Assembly: GCA_910573755.1 (NCBI GenBank)
Contig: CAJTBO010000001.1
Span: forward strand, 1-64,000
Origin: Lachnospiraceae bacterium
Lineage (GTDB): Bacteria; Bacillota; Clostridia; Lachnospirales; Lachnospiraceae
DNA: 64,000 nucleotides
Direction of reading: 5' to 3'
Shown: one piece after another, positions 27,301-35,773 of the stretch
Position numbering within the stretch: the first letter of the stretch is position 1
Layout: every line of letters starts with the position of its first letter
The notes under the pieces: generated by a model
Seen by the model: the letters and a program-made list of their open reading frames with translations, nothing else
What the model was told of the DNA's origin: nothing
The model's database searches: none
Program-made: the position numbers and the translations under genes

Positions 27301-27376
27301 ATATAACTCCATAAGAGGACAATAAACACCTGAACCTGATAACATATTTAAACACCATTCACACAGAATCTCCTAC

Positions 27377-27405
27377 ATGATACCATAATCAGGTAAACAT
27401 TACAA
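27377..27405 (-). promoter_or_regulatory. probable sigma-A promoter for the wzm-wzt operon
   Basis: On the minus strand TTGTAA (27400-27405), a 17-base spacer and TATCAT (27377-27382) stand about 75 bases before the wzm start, just after a terminator hairpin. Spacing is ideal; each box has one or two mismatches to consensus. Confidence 0.5.
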
Positions 27406-27457
27406 ATATAATTTCCCTTTGCCTTTCTTTTATTTCATCGTTTTTACTTTAAACAAA

Positions 27458-27495
27458 AACAGAAGTAACAAACAAAATAATTTGTTACTCCTGTT
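27458..27495 (-). terminator. rho-independent terminator after the 27.5-29.3 kb module
   Basis: Arms of 15 bases (AACAGGAGTAACAAA and TTTGTTACTTCTGTT on the minus strand, one G-T pair) enclose an 8-base loop, followed by a T-rich tail. It lies 5 bases after the stop codon of the YbjN-like gene and would end transcription of the YbjN/PIN module before the wzm promoter. Confidence 0.75.
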
Positions 27496-27499
27496 ACTG

Positions 27500-27967
27500 C
27501 TAATTTTCCTTTATATCCTTCTCTGCTATCTCTATGCATTCTTCCGGATCGTCGTCGCTTCCTGACATCATTCTCAGCAATCCCTCCCCGTATTTTATAA
27601 ACATCGCCATTCCAATCAGAATACTCTTTTTTATCATTCTAATAGAAATGTCAACATCCTCAAATATGATATATACTTTATATCTGACTTCACCGTCTCT
27701 GTAGTCCATCTCAAAATTACCATTTTGCAGCCCGTAATTAGCTCTGTGCAGATACTCAGAAACTTTATTAAAATATTCTTTTTCAGCGTTTTTTTCATAT
27801 ATTGTATAAATGACATATTCTCTCTCATATATCAAAATATGTATATGAACATAACCAAAATTATCAATATTAACTCCGGTCATAAACGCCTTCCGGTTTT
27901 CATCATATTCATATTCCCATTGAATAGTTTCCAAAAACACTTTAAATAACTCAATAACTTTTTCCAC
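27500..27967 (-). CDS. YbjN-like small protein, function unknown
   Basis: A 155-residue acidic protein without membrane segments. Strand-rich middle parts (FGYVHIHILIYEREYVIYTIYE, then a YKVYIIFEDVDI strand) between helices resemble the YbjN / type III secretion chaperone-like fold. The helix IRMIKKSILIGMAMFIKYGEGLLRMM and an Asp/Glu-rich tail close it. YbjN-like proteins often accompany nucleases or secreted proteins, but no direct function can be claimed. It is the last gene of a three-gene unit with the PIN-like protein and ends at a good terminator. The family call is tentative. Confidence 0.55.
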   Translation of the reverse strand: MEKVIELFKVFLETIQWEYEYDENRKAFMTGVNIDNFGYVHIHILIYEREYVIYTIYEKNAEKEYFNKVSEYLHRANYGLQNGNFEMDYRDGEVRYKVYIIFEDVDISIRMIKKSILIGMAMFIKYGEGLLRMMSGSDDDPEECIEIAEKDIKEN

Positions 27968-27986
27968 GGCTTTTCCCCTTTGCTGT

Positions 27987-28715
27987 TTATATCATATCCA
28001 CTCCAATATAATCACATATAGGTTTAAAATCTTTTAAATTAGAAGTGTAAACCGCTTTCTTCTCTGTATTTAACGCCTCAACTGCAATAATACAGTCGCC
28101 CAGACTTTTACAGGTATTACCTTTCGCCTTTTTATAATTTTCCTTCACTGCAGATAAAGCCTTTTCCACTTTTAGGGAAGTAACTTTTTTACAGATAAGT
28201 CCATCTACAATTTTAATATTTTCTTTCCAAAAATCACATATATTGCAAAAATCATCTTTTTTAGTACACCCTATTCCTTGAAGTTTTATTGCATTTCCCT
28301 CCTGTACTATTACTGCTTCTGCCCTATGGCATCCTGTTTTGCTTAATAATTCCGGGCTGATGCCAAAATAAAAGCGCCTCTCTAAACGTTTGGAATAAGT
28401 GAGCAGTTCTTCTTTAATTAATTCATACTGCTCTCCATATAAATCACATAAATCATCAAAAATATAATACATTCTTTGAAATGATCTGTTAAAAACCTTT
28501 TCATTAATATTCTTTCTTACACCGGAAAAAGAATCCTCCATTTGCATAATATTACATAATGCGACACAGTCTTTTATGATGTTATTTTTAAATTCTCCTA
28601 AAACATATGTCGAAGAACCACATTTATGTTCACTCAAATATTTTTTGATTATTTCTTTCTTCTCTCTTTTAAATATCCTGTCTATTTGGATTGTAGTGTC
28701 CAGTAAAGCCTCCAA
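27987..28715 (-). CDS. PIN-domain-like protein, possible toxin nuclease
   Basis: The 242-residue product carries the scattered acidic residues of a PIN nuclease. They are Asp in MEALLDTTIQ at the start, Glu in STYVLGEFKNN near residue 41, Asp in CKSLGDCIIAVEAL near 207, and the final TSNLKDFKPICDYIG near 225-235. About 100 residues of helical and cysteine-containing insert (CTKKDDFCNICDFW) separate the parts, so it is longer than common VapC toxins. PIN proteins cut RNA with bound metal. The gene lies 6 bases after the gene at 28722-29267, which might encode its partner or antitoxin. Nuclease activity is inferred from motifs. Confidence 0.65.
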   Translation of the reverse strand: MEALLDTTIQIDRIFKREKKEIIKKYLSEHKCGSSTYVLGEFKNNIIKDCVALCNIMQMEDSFSGVRKNINEKVFNRSFQRMYYIFDDLCDLYGEQYELIKEELLTYSKRLERRFYFGISPELLSKTGCHRAEAVIVQEGNAIKLQGIGCTKKDDFCNICDFWKENIKIVDGLICKKVTSLKVEKALSAVKENYKKAKGNTCKSLGDCIIAVEALNTEKKAVYTSNLKDFKPICDYIGVDMI

Positions 28716-28721
28716 ATTGTA

Positions 28722-29267
28722 TCACTCCATTTCCGGGAAAACATCCAAATCATTTAAATATAATTGTTCATCAAATTGCAGGTATTCCTCTTCGGTTACC
28801 AACATTTTAGTGCTTGCTTTTATAATTTTCAACAGAAGAGCAATCTGCTTTTGATTAAATTTTTTTCTTGCATAATTTCTTTTAACGGCCTGAAAAAAAA
28901 GATGTACCATATTTTTTCTGTAATCACTTTTATCTGTCTTTCTCATAATTTTAAGTAATTGTAATGTTTTTTCAGCAATCTCTGTACAAATTGCTATCTG
29001 ATCCCTTAAATCTTCCCCCTCAGTTAATTCTTCTGTCTTTATTATAATATCTTCTGTAAGTGTCGCCTGTTCGCTTTTCACTCCATACTCTCCACTTACT
29101 TTGTTTTTCATATTTTCTAAAACTATTATATTCTTATTATTTATTCTGGAATTCGTCCATAAAACAGGAGGATACCCTACTTTATTTGCTCCAAAATCGT
29201 ATTCTTCTCTGCCATCAGAAATTTCATCCCAGATCGTTCTCATGTTATCCATTAATGCTGCATTCAT
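28722..29267 (-). CDS. unknown protein paired with the PIN-like gene
   Basis: This 181-residue protein matches no family I know. It is highly charged, with an N-terminal part that may bind a partner (EYDFGANKVGYPPVLW) and a helical C-terminal part (QKQIALLLKIIKASTKMLVTEEEYLQF). No signal peptide or membrane helix is seen. It is the first gene after its own promoter, and the PIN-like gene follows after 6 bases, an order common for antitoxin then toxin. An antitoxin or regulatory role is therefore possible, but no DNA-binding motif is evident. Confidence 0.5.
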   Translation of the reverse strand: MNAALMDNMRTIWDEISDGREEYDFGANKVGYPPVLWTNSRINNKNIIVLENMKNKVSGEYGVKSEQATLTEDIIIKTEELTEGEDLRDQIAICTEIAEKTLQLLKIMRKTDKSDYRKNMVHLFFQAVKRNYARKKFNQKQIALLLKIIKASTKMLVTEEEYLQFDEQLYLNDLDVFPEME

Positions 29268-29351
29268 TCATTTTCTCCTTTGAATATGTTTGCCCAATCT
29301 TCCTCAACCCCTGATTCAGTTTCTGTTAAATATTTTTATAATACTTGTTTC

Positions 29352-29381
29352 ATCATAACATATTTGCCTGATGCTTGTCCA
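29352..29381 (-). promoter_or_regulatory. probable sigma-A promoter for the 29.3-27.5 kb module
   Basis: On the minus strand TGGACA (29376-29381), an 18-base spacer and TATGAT (29352-29357) lie about 85 bases before the ATG at 29267. With the terminator at 27458 this bounds the three-gene module as its own transcription unit. Confidence 0.5.
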
Positions 29382-29439
29382 CAAACATTAACTTTCCCTT
29401 ACTTTTATTTTGCCCCACCACAAGTTAATTTTGTAAAAC

Positions 29440-30360
29440 CTACTCTTTTAAATATGCACTGTACAGATCAGACAATATATTTCTTTTTCTTCTGAAATAG
29501 TTCAAATATCCAAGCAACCTGAACCATGATATAATATCCCTCTTTTCATTTAATTTTAATCTTAGCTGCCAAAATGTATTTTGCCTTTTCAATTCTCTGT
29601 CCCAATCACCATTTCCCTGTCTATTCAATTCCTCTCTTTCACTATCCAACATTTTTAAATAGGAACAGATAATATCCCTGTTCTTTTTCCTCCCGTAAGT
29701 TGCAAAACCCGAGGCATTTTTATCATGGCGCCTGTAAAAAATTGTCGGTCGGTTATAAAAATATAACCCGCCAGATAAATACGCCGCCTCCCACAAACAC
29801 ACATCGTGAGCCATCTCTTCACACCACATATGTTGTGCCGTCTCCAGCAGTTTTCTCCTGAACGCAAAAACACTCCCGATTCCTCTTATATGCATCCATT
29901 TATGTTTAAGATCAGGTTTCTGCAATATAGCATTTCCCTTTGTCTCCGGAAAAACCGCTGAAATCCGCGGCGCATTATCATCCGCATATAACAGTTCATA
30001 TTTAGATGTCAATAGAAGAATGTTTTCATTTTCCTCCATTATTTTTTCCATATTCTCTATCTTGTCCTCAAACCATATGTCATCCTGATCGCAGGGGAAT
30101 ATGATATCCCCCTGCGCATCGGCAAACCCTTCCATAAAATTCTGGCGCCACCCTTTATTTTTTTTATTTTCAAAGAGCCTGTAATTTCCTGATGGATTCT
30201 CTATTATAAAATTTCTGACAATGGTCACCGTATTATCAGTGGAACAATCGTCAAATATTAACACCTCGTCCGGAACCCTGGTTTGATTTTTCAGAGAAGT
30301 GAGCTGCTCCTTAATATATTTTTCTCCATTATAAGTTGTCATAACAACAGATATCTTCAT
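29440..30360 (-). CDS. GT2 glycosyltransferase (rhamnosyltransferase-like)
   Basis: A 306-residue GT2 enzyme with ISVVMTTYNGEKYIKEQL, VLIFDDCSTDNT and the metal site IIFPCDQDDIW near residue 97. The following AQHMWCEEMAHDVCLW segment contains the acceptor-side acidic residues. This pattern is common in Wbb/RfbG-type rhamnosyl- or galactosyltransferases. It follows the WbaP-type priming gene by 36 bases, so it may add the second sugar of the repeat unit. The sugar identity is not readable from the sequence. Confidence 0.88.
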   Translation of the reverse strand: MKISVVMTTYNGEKYIKEQLTSLKNQTRVPDEVLIFDDCSTDNTVTIVRNFIIENPSGNYRLFENKKNKGWRQNFMEGFADAQGDIIFPCDQDDIWFEDKIENMEKIMEENENILLLTSKYELLYADDNAPRISAVFPETKGNAILQKPDLKHKWMHIRGIGSVFAFRRKLLETAQHMWCEEMAHDVCLWEAAYLSGGLYFYNRPTIFYRRHDKNASGFATYGRKKNRDIICSYLKMLDSEREELNRQGNGDWDRELKRQNTFWQLRLKLNEKRDIISWFRLLGYLNYFRRKRNILSDLYSAYLKE

Positions 30361-30396
30361 CTATGCTTATTCCTCCGGCTTTACATTATTAATATC

Positions 30397-31815
30397 TCAC
30401 TTCGCTCCATCCCCCCGCACACACACCACAATCGTTTTTACCAGCAGTTTAATATCCAACCCAATGCTCCACTTATCTATATACTCCAGATCCAGCTTCA
30501 CGATCTCGTCAAAGTCATATATCTCACTCCTCCCGCTGGTCTGCCAGAGGCCGGTCATTCCGGGGGTTACGGAAAGCCTTCTTTTCTGTTCTGTCTTATA
30601 TTTCTGCACTTCCTCCACCGTAGGCGGCCTTGTCCCTACCAGACTCATATCCCCTTTCAGCACATTAAAAAACTGCGGCAGTTCATCAATGCTGTATTTC
30701 CGGATAAATCTTCCCACTTTCGTGATGCGTGGATCATTTGTTATCTTAAACATCGCCCCGTGCATCTCATTCTTCTGCATAAGCTCCTTTTTTCGTTCTT
30801 CCGCATCTGTATACATGGAACGAAATTTATACATTTTAAAATGCCGACCGTTCTTTCCCACCCGTTTCTGGTAAAAAATCACAGGTCCCGGCGAATCCAG
30901 CTTAATTGCAACTCCCACAAATATCCCGATAAAAAGTGTAATAATAATACCGACGGTCCCGCCCACGATATCCATACAGCGTTTGAGCACCAACTGCCCG
31001 GGTTCTCTCAGTCTGCTGGCGTAAGAAACCACCTTGAAAAAGCCCAGATTCTCAACCACCTTATCCGTAACATCCAGTTCGAGCGCATCTATATTGACAT
31101 GTACAATGACCCCCATCTCCTGAAAATCATGCAGCGTCCGCCGCACATCGAATACCGAATGGCTCTCATAAGACACATTGATAAAAACACCGTCCAGCGC
31201 GATATTTTTTGCTCTCTCAAGCATAGTATCCGTATTTGCGATAATCGGTATTCTCTGTATCTCTCCCCCCTCCAGGTCCCGGTCAACAATCGTAATACAG
31301 GTAATTTCAAAATACCAGTTATTTGTTCTGCGGAACTTTTCTAAAATATCTTCCACTTTATCGGATGATGTGATCAGCATAATCTTTTTGCAGGAACGGC
31401 TGCCTTTGTAATATTTTGCTATGATCCGCTTCATCGCCTGATGGCCGAAATATGCAATCAAAAAATAAATACTGAAATAATATACCCACTGCAGCCGCGA
31501 ATAATGGATTCCCTGCTGGGAGAGAAAGAAATAAATCATGACCGAGACGCCGATACAAAAAGCTGACTTGCATACCGCAAGAAACTCCTGATAAGCTCCC
31601 CTGTCAAAAATATGCTTGTCCAGCTTTAAAATAATATTTCCCGCAATACAGGCTGCAATCGAGATTGCAAATACAATGACGTATAAATTTTCAAAATCCA
31701 ACAGCCGCATTTCTTTGAAACGCAGATAATTCGCAAGCACAAATGCGATTGCCAGCGCCAAAGTGTCTATACTCAAAAACACATAATGTTTAATTAACGA
31801 TTCACGTTGAAACAT
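30397..31815 (-). CDS. polyprenyl-phosphate sugar-1-phosphate transferase, WbaP-like full length
   Basis: The 472-residue protein has four or five N-terminal helices, a Rossmann-like middle domain (residues about 125-250) and the catalytic bacterial sugar transferase domain. Its marks are KRCMDIVGG with a membrane hairpin, IFYQKRVGKNGRHFKMYKFRSM, the YSIDELPQFFNVLKGDMSLVG active site (Asp-Glu pair) and TPGMTGLWQTSGRS. It moves a hexose-1-phosphate from a UDP-sugar to undecaprenyl phosphate, the first step of a Wzy- or ABC-type glycan. It is the longer of two priming enzymes in the window. Its upstream region is shared with a divergent plus-strand gene. Confidence 0.93.
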   Translation of the reverse strand: MFQRESLIKHYVFLSIDTLALAIAFVLANYLRFKEMRLLDFENLYVIVFAISIAACIAGNIILKLDKHIFDRGAYQEFLAVCKSAFCIGVSVMIYFFLSQQGIHYSRLQWVYYFSIYFLIAYFGHQAMKRIIAKYYKGSRSCKKIMLITSSDKVEDILEKFRRTNNWYFEITCITIVDRDLEGGEIQRIPIIANTDTMLERAKNIALDGVFINVSYESHSVFDVRRTLHDFQEMGVIVHVNIDALELDVTDKVVENLGFFKVVSYASRLREPGQLVLKRCMDIVGGTVGIIITLFIGIFVGVAIKLDSPGPVIFYQKRVGKNGRHFKMYKFRSMYTDAEERKKELMQKNEMHGAMFKITNDPRITKVGRFIRKYSIDELPQFFNVLKGDMSLVGTRPPTVEEVQKYKTEQKRRLSVTPGMTGLWQTSGRSEIYDFDEIVKLDLEYIDKWSIGLDIKLLVKTIVVCVRGDGAK

Positions 31816-31887
31816 AATCCCATATCCCTGTTTCTGCTATCTGCCTGTCTGTTAGCCAGATGCCGTTTCTGCCATCTGTACACTCGC

Positions 31888-31916
31888 TTGACAGATGTCG
31901 TTTTTTCCAGTATTTT
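31888..31916 (+). promoter_or_regulatory. strong sigma-A promoter for the plus-strand Wzy-like gene
   Basis: A perfect -35 TTGACA (31888-31893), a 17-base spacer and TATTTT (31911-31916) lie about 40 bases before the TTG start at 31957. AGGAGG at 31945-31950 is six bases before the start. This is the best promoter on the plus strand, in the divergent gap from the WbaP-like gene. Confidence 0.7.
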
Positions 31917-31956
31917 AAATATATATTTATTAGCATTTTAACCCAGGAGGCGTATT

Positions 31957-33210
31957 TTGAACAGCTTGACCCAACACTTCAAAAAACCTGACTATTTTAA
32001 CAGCGTTTATGCTGTCTGTGTTTATATAATGGCCTTCGGTCTTTTCGCCGTTCCCTATTTACTTCGCCAACAGATTATAACCCCTTTTTCTAACAGAACT
32101 TTTTTATGGGGGATTAATTATATTTCCTTATTCGCTCTGTTTGTTTTTGTATTACAAAATATCCGGCATAAAAAGTTCGGTATCTGGTACTTTTTCCCGA
32201 TTTTCTCCCTGATTGCAATACTGCCGACACAGTTCGCCTACCCGATCAGTTGGGGCGGCGTATTTCTTTTTGCCTGCTGCTGTATTTTTCCTCAGTATAT
32301 CCTTTTCTCAGACTTTTCTGCACCGGATAAGGAATGCTGCATAAAGCGTATTCTTATATTCTTTGATTGTATCATATTTATACTGTTTATAACAGCGCTG
32401 ATCGATAAGGTCGCTGATCGCTGTATTATAAAACTGCTCGCCTCATTTCTCACCTGTGATGAAGGTGTCTCGTACTTTGCTTATTTAAATGACAGCGAGC
32501 ACACACGGTTTTTCTCTATCCTCGGGCATCCTTTAACTAATGCTTTTCTTTTTAATGCTTTTTATGCCCTCAATATATTATACAACAAATATCACAAAAA
32601 ACTGCTTCCCGATTATATATGGACTGTTATTGCCCTGTTATCCCTGATTTGCTGCGGAGGAAAAACCGGCATAACTGTTGGTCTTATTATTACAATTTGC
32701 ACTTATTACAGAAAATGGCAGTTCTATGTACTCACAGCAGTTTCTATCCCGATCGCCTATATATCCGGCATCCTGGATAATCTGATATACCGCTTTACAA
32801 AGCTGCCGCTCACAACGGGGCGCGCCTCCAGTCTGAAGCTTCTTCTTACAGATGATCGTATTTCATTCCGGCTATTTCAGGGGTATGGCTCTCTGCTTGG
32901 TTCAAAATATAAATCAGCCGAATTTGATTTTGTCAGTGCTGCAACCGAATTCCCTTTGATTGGACACTCACTCCATTATGGTATCCTTTTTGCTCTTATG
33001 CTGTTACTGCCACCGTTTATCTACGTAACGTTCCGCCTTTTCAAAGAAAAACGCTTTACAGACTGGTTTTTCTGGTGTCTTCTTTACGCGGAAGTAAATA
33101 CTTATAACGGTTTTTCCAGTCGTCTGGATGTTTCTTTTATGTTTTACTTTCTCTCCTTTATTCTGCTCAATATTGCCCCCTCACCTGATAAAGTTGCGTC
33201 TTCCCCATAA
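31957..33210 (+). CDS. O-antigen ligase/polymerase-like (Wzy) membrane protein
   Basis: The only plus-strand gene begins at a TTG codon behind a full AGGAGG. The 417-residue product has ten to twelve helices. Between the middle helices, an outer loop reads HTRFFSILGHPLTNAFLFNA, like the conserved loop of the O-antigen ligase/Wzy_C family, and the next helix ends CCGGKTGITVGL. A second loop (LTTGRASSLKLL) carries the arginine expected there. These enzymes join lipid-linked repeat units outside the membrane. Its own strong promoter and opposite direction set it apart from the operon. A 9-base inverted repeat (31948-31956 and 33215-33223) closely flanks it. Confidence 0.75.
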   Translation: MNSLTQHFKKPDYFNSVYAVCVYIMAFGLFAVPYLLRQQIITPFSNRTFLWGINYISLFALFVFVLQNIRHKKFGIWYFFPIFSLIAILPTQFAYPISWGGVFLFACCCIFPQYILFSDFSAPDKECCIKRILIFFDCIIFILFITALIDKVADRCIIKLLASFLTCDEGVSYFAYLNDSEHTRFFSILGHPLTNAFLFNAFYALNILYNKYHKKLLPDYIWTVIALLSLICCGGKTGITVGLIITICTYYRKWQFYVLTAVSIPIAYISGILDNLIYRFTKLPLTTGRASSLKLLLTDDRISFRLFQGYGSLLGSKYKSAEFDFVSAATEFPLIGHSLHYGILFALMLLLPPFIYVTFRLFKEKRFTDWFFWCLLYAEVNTYNGFSSRLDVSFMFYFLSFILLNIAPSPDKVASSP

Positions 33211-33224
33211 TTTGAATACGCCTT

Positions 33225-34185
33225 TTATATATCCTTCACAAGATAAACATCCATATTAACACTTTCAAAAAGCTTTTCCACATCATAATCTTCTAACAGA
33301 TAATTTTCATCCTTTTTTACATACACAACCAGTTCTTCTTTCTCCTTTAATATTTCCTTCAACTCCCGGTCGCTTCCCTCTTTCTCCTCCAGCCAGCAAA
33401 TATTATCGAAAAGGATATAATCCCAATAACTGCTGATCACCTCCCAGTTCAGGCTTTCGCTGTAAACCACACAGGGAACTTCTTTATATTTTGAAATCAG
33501 ATATTCTCTCTCCTCTCCGTTTCCATTGACATAACTCAGCTTTCTTCCATTCCATGATGAAAAAATTATCATCACACCTATCAGAGCTACTATGGATATA
33601 TTGCCTATATGGGCCAATCGTTCACTCCTTTGCTGAAGCAGATCATTCCCTGTGCCTAAAGCCGCCATTATAACGAGCAGTAAAATAATTCCGGATACCG
33701 GACATATATATTTATGCGTAAGAAACCCGGCAAAGATACAAAAATCAATTCCAGATATGTCCTTTTATTTCGTTCTCCATAAAACAGCTTTGTAAAAACT
33801 ATCATTAAAAAAATCAAAATCCATTGGAACATTAAGTACATTCTGATCGTTAACGCCGAATTCAGAATAAGAGGATGCAGACAATATGCTGCTGCTCCTA
33901 CGGCTGATACAATAAGTGACTGTTTCGCAGTCTTATGTAAAATAGCGGAACATGATCAGTGCGCACATGCTAAGAAATGATCCCGAATCCCATATTCCTT
34001 TCCGTTGCCGCAATATAGTTATTTAGCCATTTACCTGTTCGCCAGACATTTGAATGATATAATTCACACTATTCCTTTTGTGCATTGGCCATCTCATATG
34101 AGTAAAACTCATCACAAAAAGTAACCTCCTTTTTATTAGCCCAATACATAAAATCTGAAGTAACTAAAATCAACATACATCAATC
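33225..34185 (-). pseudogene. decayed GT-C-like membrane glycosyltransferase gene
   Basis: The last 180 codons are open in one frame (ICPVSGIILLLVIMAAL, then a soluble tail ending in VYLVKDI at 33225). Upstream near 33770 the coding sense moves to another frame (MYLMFQWILIFLMIVF, preceded by CLHPLILNSALTIR). Near 34100-34180 a third stretch reads VTFCDEFYSYEMANAQKE, like the acidic first loop of GT-C enzymes (DExxSY..AN), and then stops. The full gene should be near 1.5 kb; only about 0.96 kb remains, so internal sequence has been lost as well. Several separate lesions, none at a G run, mark old decay rather than switching. Confidence 0.7.
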
Positions 34186-34186
34186 C

Positions 34187-35773
34187 TCACTCCCCGGAAA
34201 ATTTAACAACAATTCTATCTTCGACTATTTTTATCGATCCATCCTCCGGATAATCCGGCATACTCTGCCAATCTTCCTGCCGAATGCCGGAAATATCTTC
34301 TGTCAATTCCTGATCGTAGCCGCAATAATATTTCATGAAGCGCCCTCTGTCAATCCCTTTTATCACCCGGTCAGTTTCGTATATACCGCCTATCTCGACA
34401 TCCTGAAAAAACTCCCTGCGTATCTCATATATTGTACTGTCCTGATTATCTCCTATCAGCACAACTTCCATATCCTCCCGGTAGCCATCCAAAGATTTGA
34501 TCTGCGTAATCAGTGTTGTATAATAAGATTTAGCTGCCGACAGAGACAATTCCGCCTCCAGATAGGCTGCATTGTCCTGATAGATATAAAATATACCGGA
34601 AAACAGCACCATAAGTGTTACCAGCCAGTTTAAAATGCCTGTTATCCGCGCTGCTGTCCCTGCCGTTTTCCTTTCTGCCTTCTCATATACTATAAATTTT
34701 TCACATAAAACAAGCGGGAAAATAAACAACAATACATCCGCATATATCATTAACGTATACAGGTACTGCTCTTCCACCATAATATAAATACTATGAATTC
34801 CGATCGGAAATAAAAGAATAAATACCCATAACAGTATACATATCATATACTTTTTCTCCGTTATCAGACGGATACTTCTTCTGCCCAGCAAAAATAATAC
34901 TCCTGCCAAAAGCAAAATAACAGCCAGACGGATCCATATGTTTCCTGTAATGCCATAATAGTTTTGAAAAAGCATTTTCGAAAATGCCTGATAGGTCAGG
35001 ATTATCTTTCCCGGCAGTTCCTGCAATGATACCTGGCTCATATGATCTACGCCTTTATGAGATCCCATTTCTATATGCATGACTTTCAGCCAGAAACCGT
35101 TTATCGGAAAATAAAACAAAAGTCCCAGCAAAAGCCCTCCCAGATACCGGAAAGCTTTTTTAAGCAACTCCTGAAAGCTCTCCTTTCCTCCTGCACAGTC
35201 CAATATCAAAATAATCAAAAATAACCCTATTCCCAGCGGATAGTACGCCTGATAAATCGCCAGAGACAGCGTCAGCAAAAAACTGCCCGCGATAAACATC
35301 CAGACCTTTTTTCCCTGACTGATCAGCAAAACCCCGGCTCCCAGCAAAACCATCGCAATACTATAATAATATCCGGTAAACATAAAACTTAAGTTTCCCG
35401 CTATCGTCGGAAAAACCACCAGCATGATTCCAATTAACATACCCGCCAAAATATTATCATTTCTCAATACCGCATTTACAAGACATGCAAAAACTGCTAT
35501 AAGAAGGATAGCCAACATTCCATTTAACATGGGCATACTGTAATTTCCCAATATTTTATATTTTACCAATCCCAAAATCCCAAGAAACCATCTTCCCAGA
35601 TTAAAACTGCCCCCAAATGAATTCAGGCAAAGCATATCATCAAAAGTCGGTAATTTATTTGTCAGTATATAGAGATGCGTCAGCATCCCTACAAAAAATG
35701 TACACCAAAATGTATAACGATATATTTCAGGTATTTTATTATATTTTTTTAATATATCTATCGGCTCTTTCAC
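34187..35773 (-). CDS. GtrII-like membrane glucosyltransferase
   Basis: A 528-residue membrane protein with about eleven helices and a 120-residue soluble end. The first outer loop has LPTFDDMLCLNSFGGSFNLGRWFLG, the DD and GRW marks of the GtrII (glucosyl transferase II) family that decorates O-antigen with glucose from undecaprenyl-phosphate glucose. Its stop-start relation to the flippase gene is a 4-base overlap (35770-35773), so it is co-translated with it. It probably adds a side-branch sugar outside the membrane. The GtrA/GtrB pair in the 13-15 kb region could supply the lipid-linked donor. Confidence 0.82.
   Translation of the reverse strand: MKEPIDILKKYNKIPEIYRYTFWCTFFVGMLTHLYILTNKLPTFDDMLCLNSFGGSFNLGRWFLGILGLVKYKILGNYSMPMLNGMLAILLIAVFACLVNAVLRNDNILAGMLIGIMLVVFPTIAGNLSFMFTGYYYSIAMVLLGAGVLLISQGKKVWMFIAGSFLLTLSLAIYQAYYPLGIGLFLIILILDCAGGKESFQELLKKAFRYLGGLLLGLLFYFPINGFWLKVMHIEMGSHKGVDHMSQVSLQELPGKIILTYQAFSKMLFQNYYGITGNIWIRLAVILLLAGVLFLLGRRSIRLITEKKYMICILLWVFILLFPIGIHSIYIMVEEQYLYTLMIYADVLLFIFPLVLCEKFIVYEKAERKTAGTAARITGILNWLVTLMVLFSGIFYIYQDNAAYLEAELSLSAAKSYYTTLITQIKSLDGYREDMEVVLIGDNQDSTIYEIRREFFQDVEIGGIYETDRVIKGIDRGRFMKYYCGYDQELTEDISGIRQEDWQSMPDYPEDGSIKIVEDRIVVKFSGE

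Noticed and set aside
29381-29430. Inverted repeat TTAACTT/AAGTTAA
   Set aside because: Seven bases with a 27-base loop and no T tail; likely chance in AT-rich DNA.
30411-31270. G6 runs (also at 27050, 48365 and 57531) as switch tracts
   Set aside because: They lie in intact frames and at this length are less striking; only the G6 at a frame break was kept.
30283-31344. Plus-strand reading frame of 353 residues
   Set aside because: It runs opposite the well-supported WbaP-like gene and GT2 end, lacks any family motif and has no ribosome site; a long antisense frame by chance.
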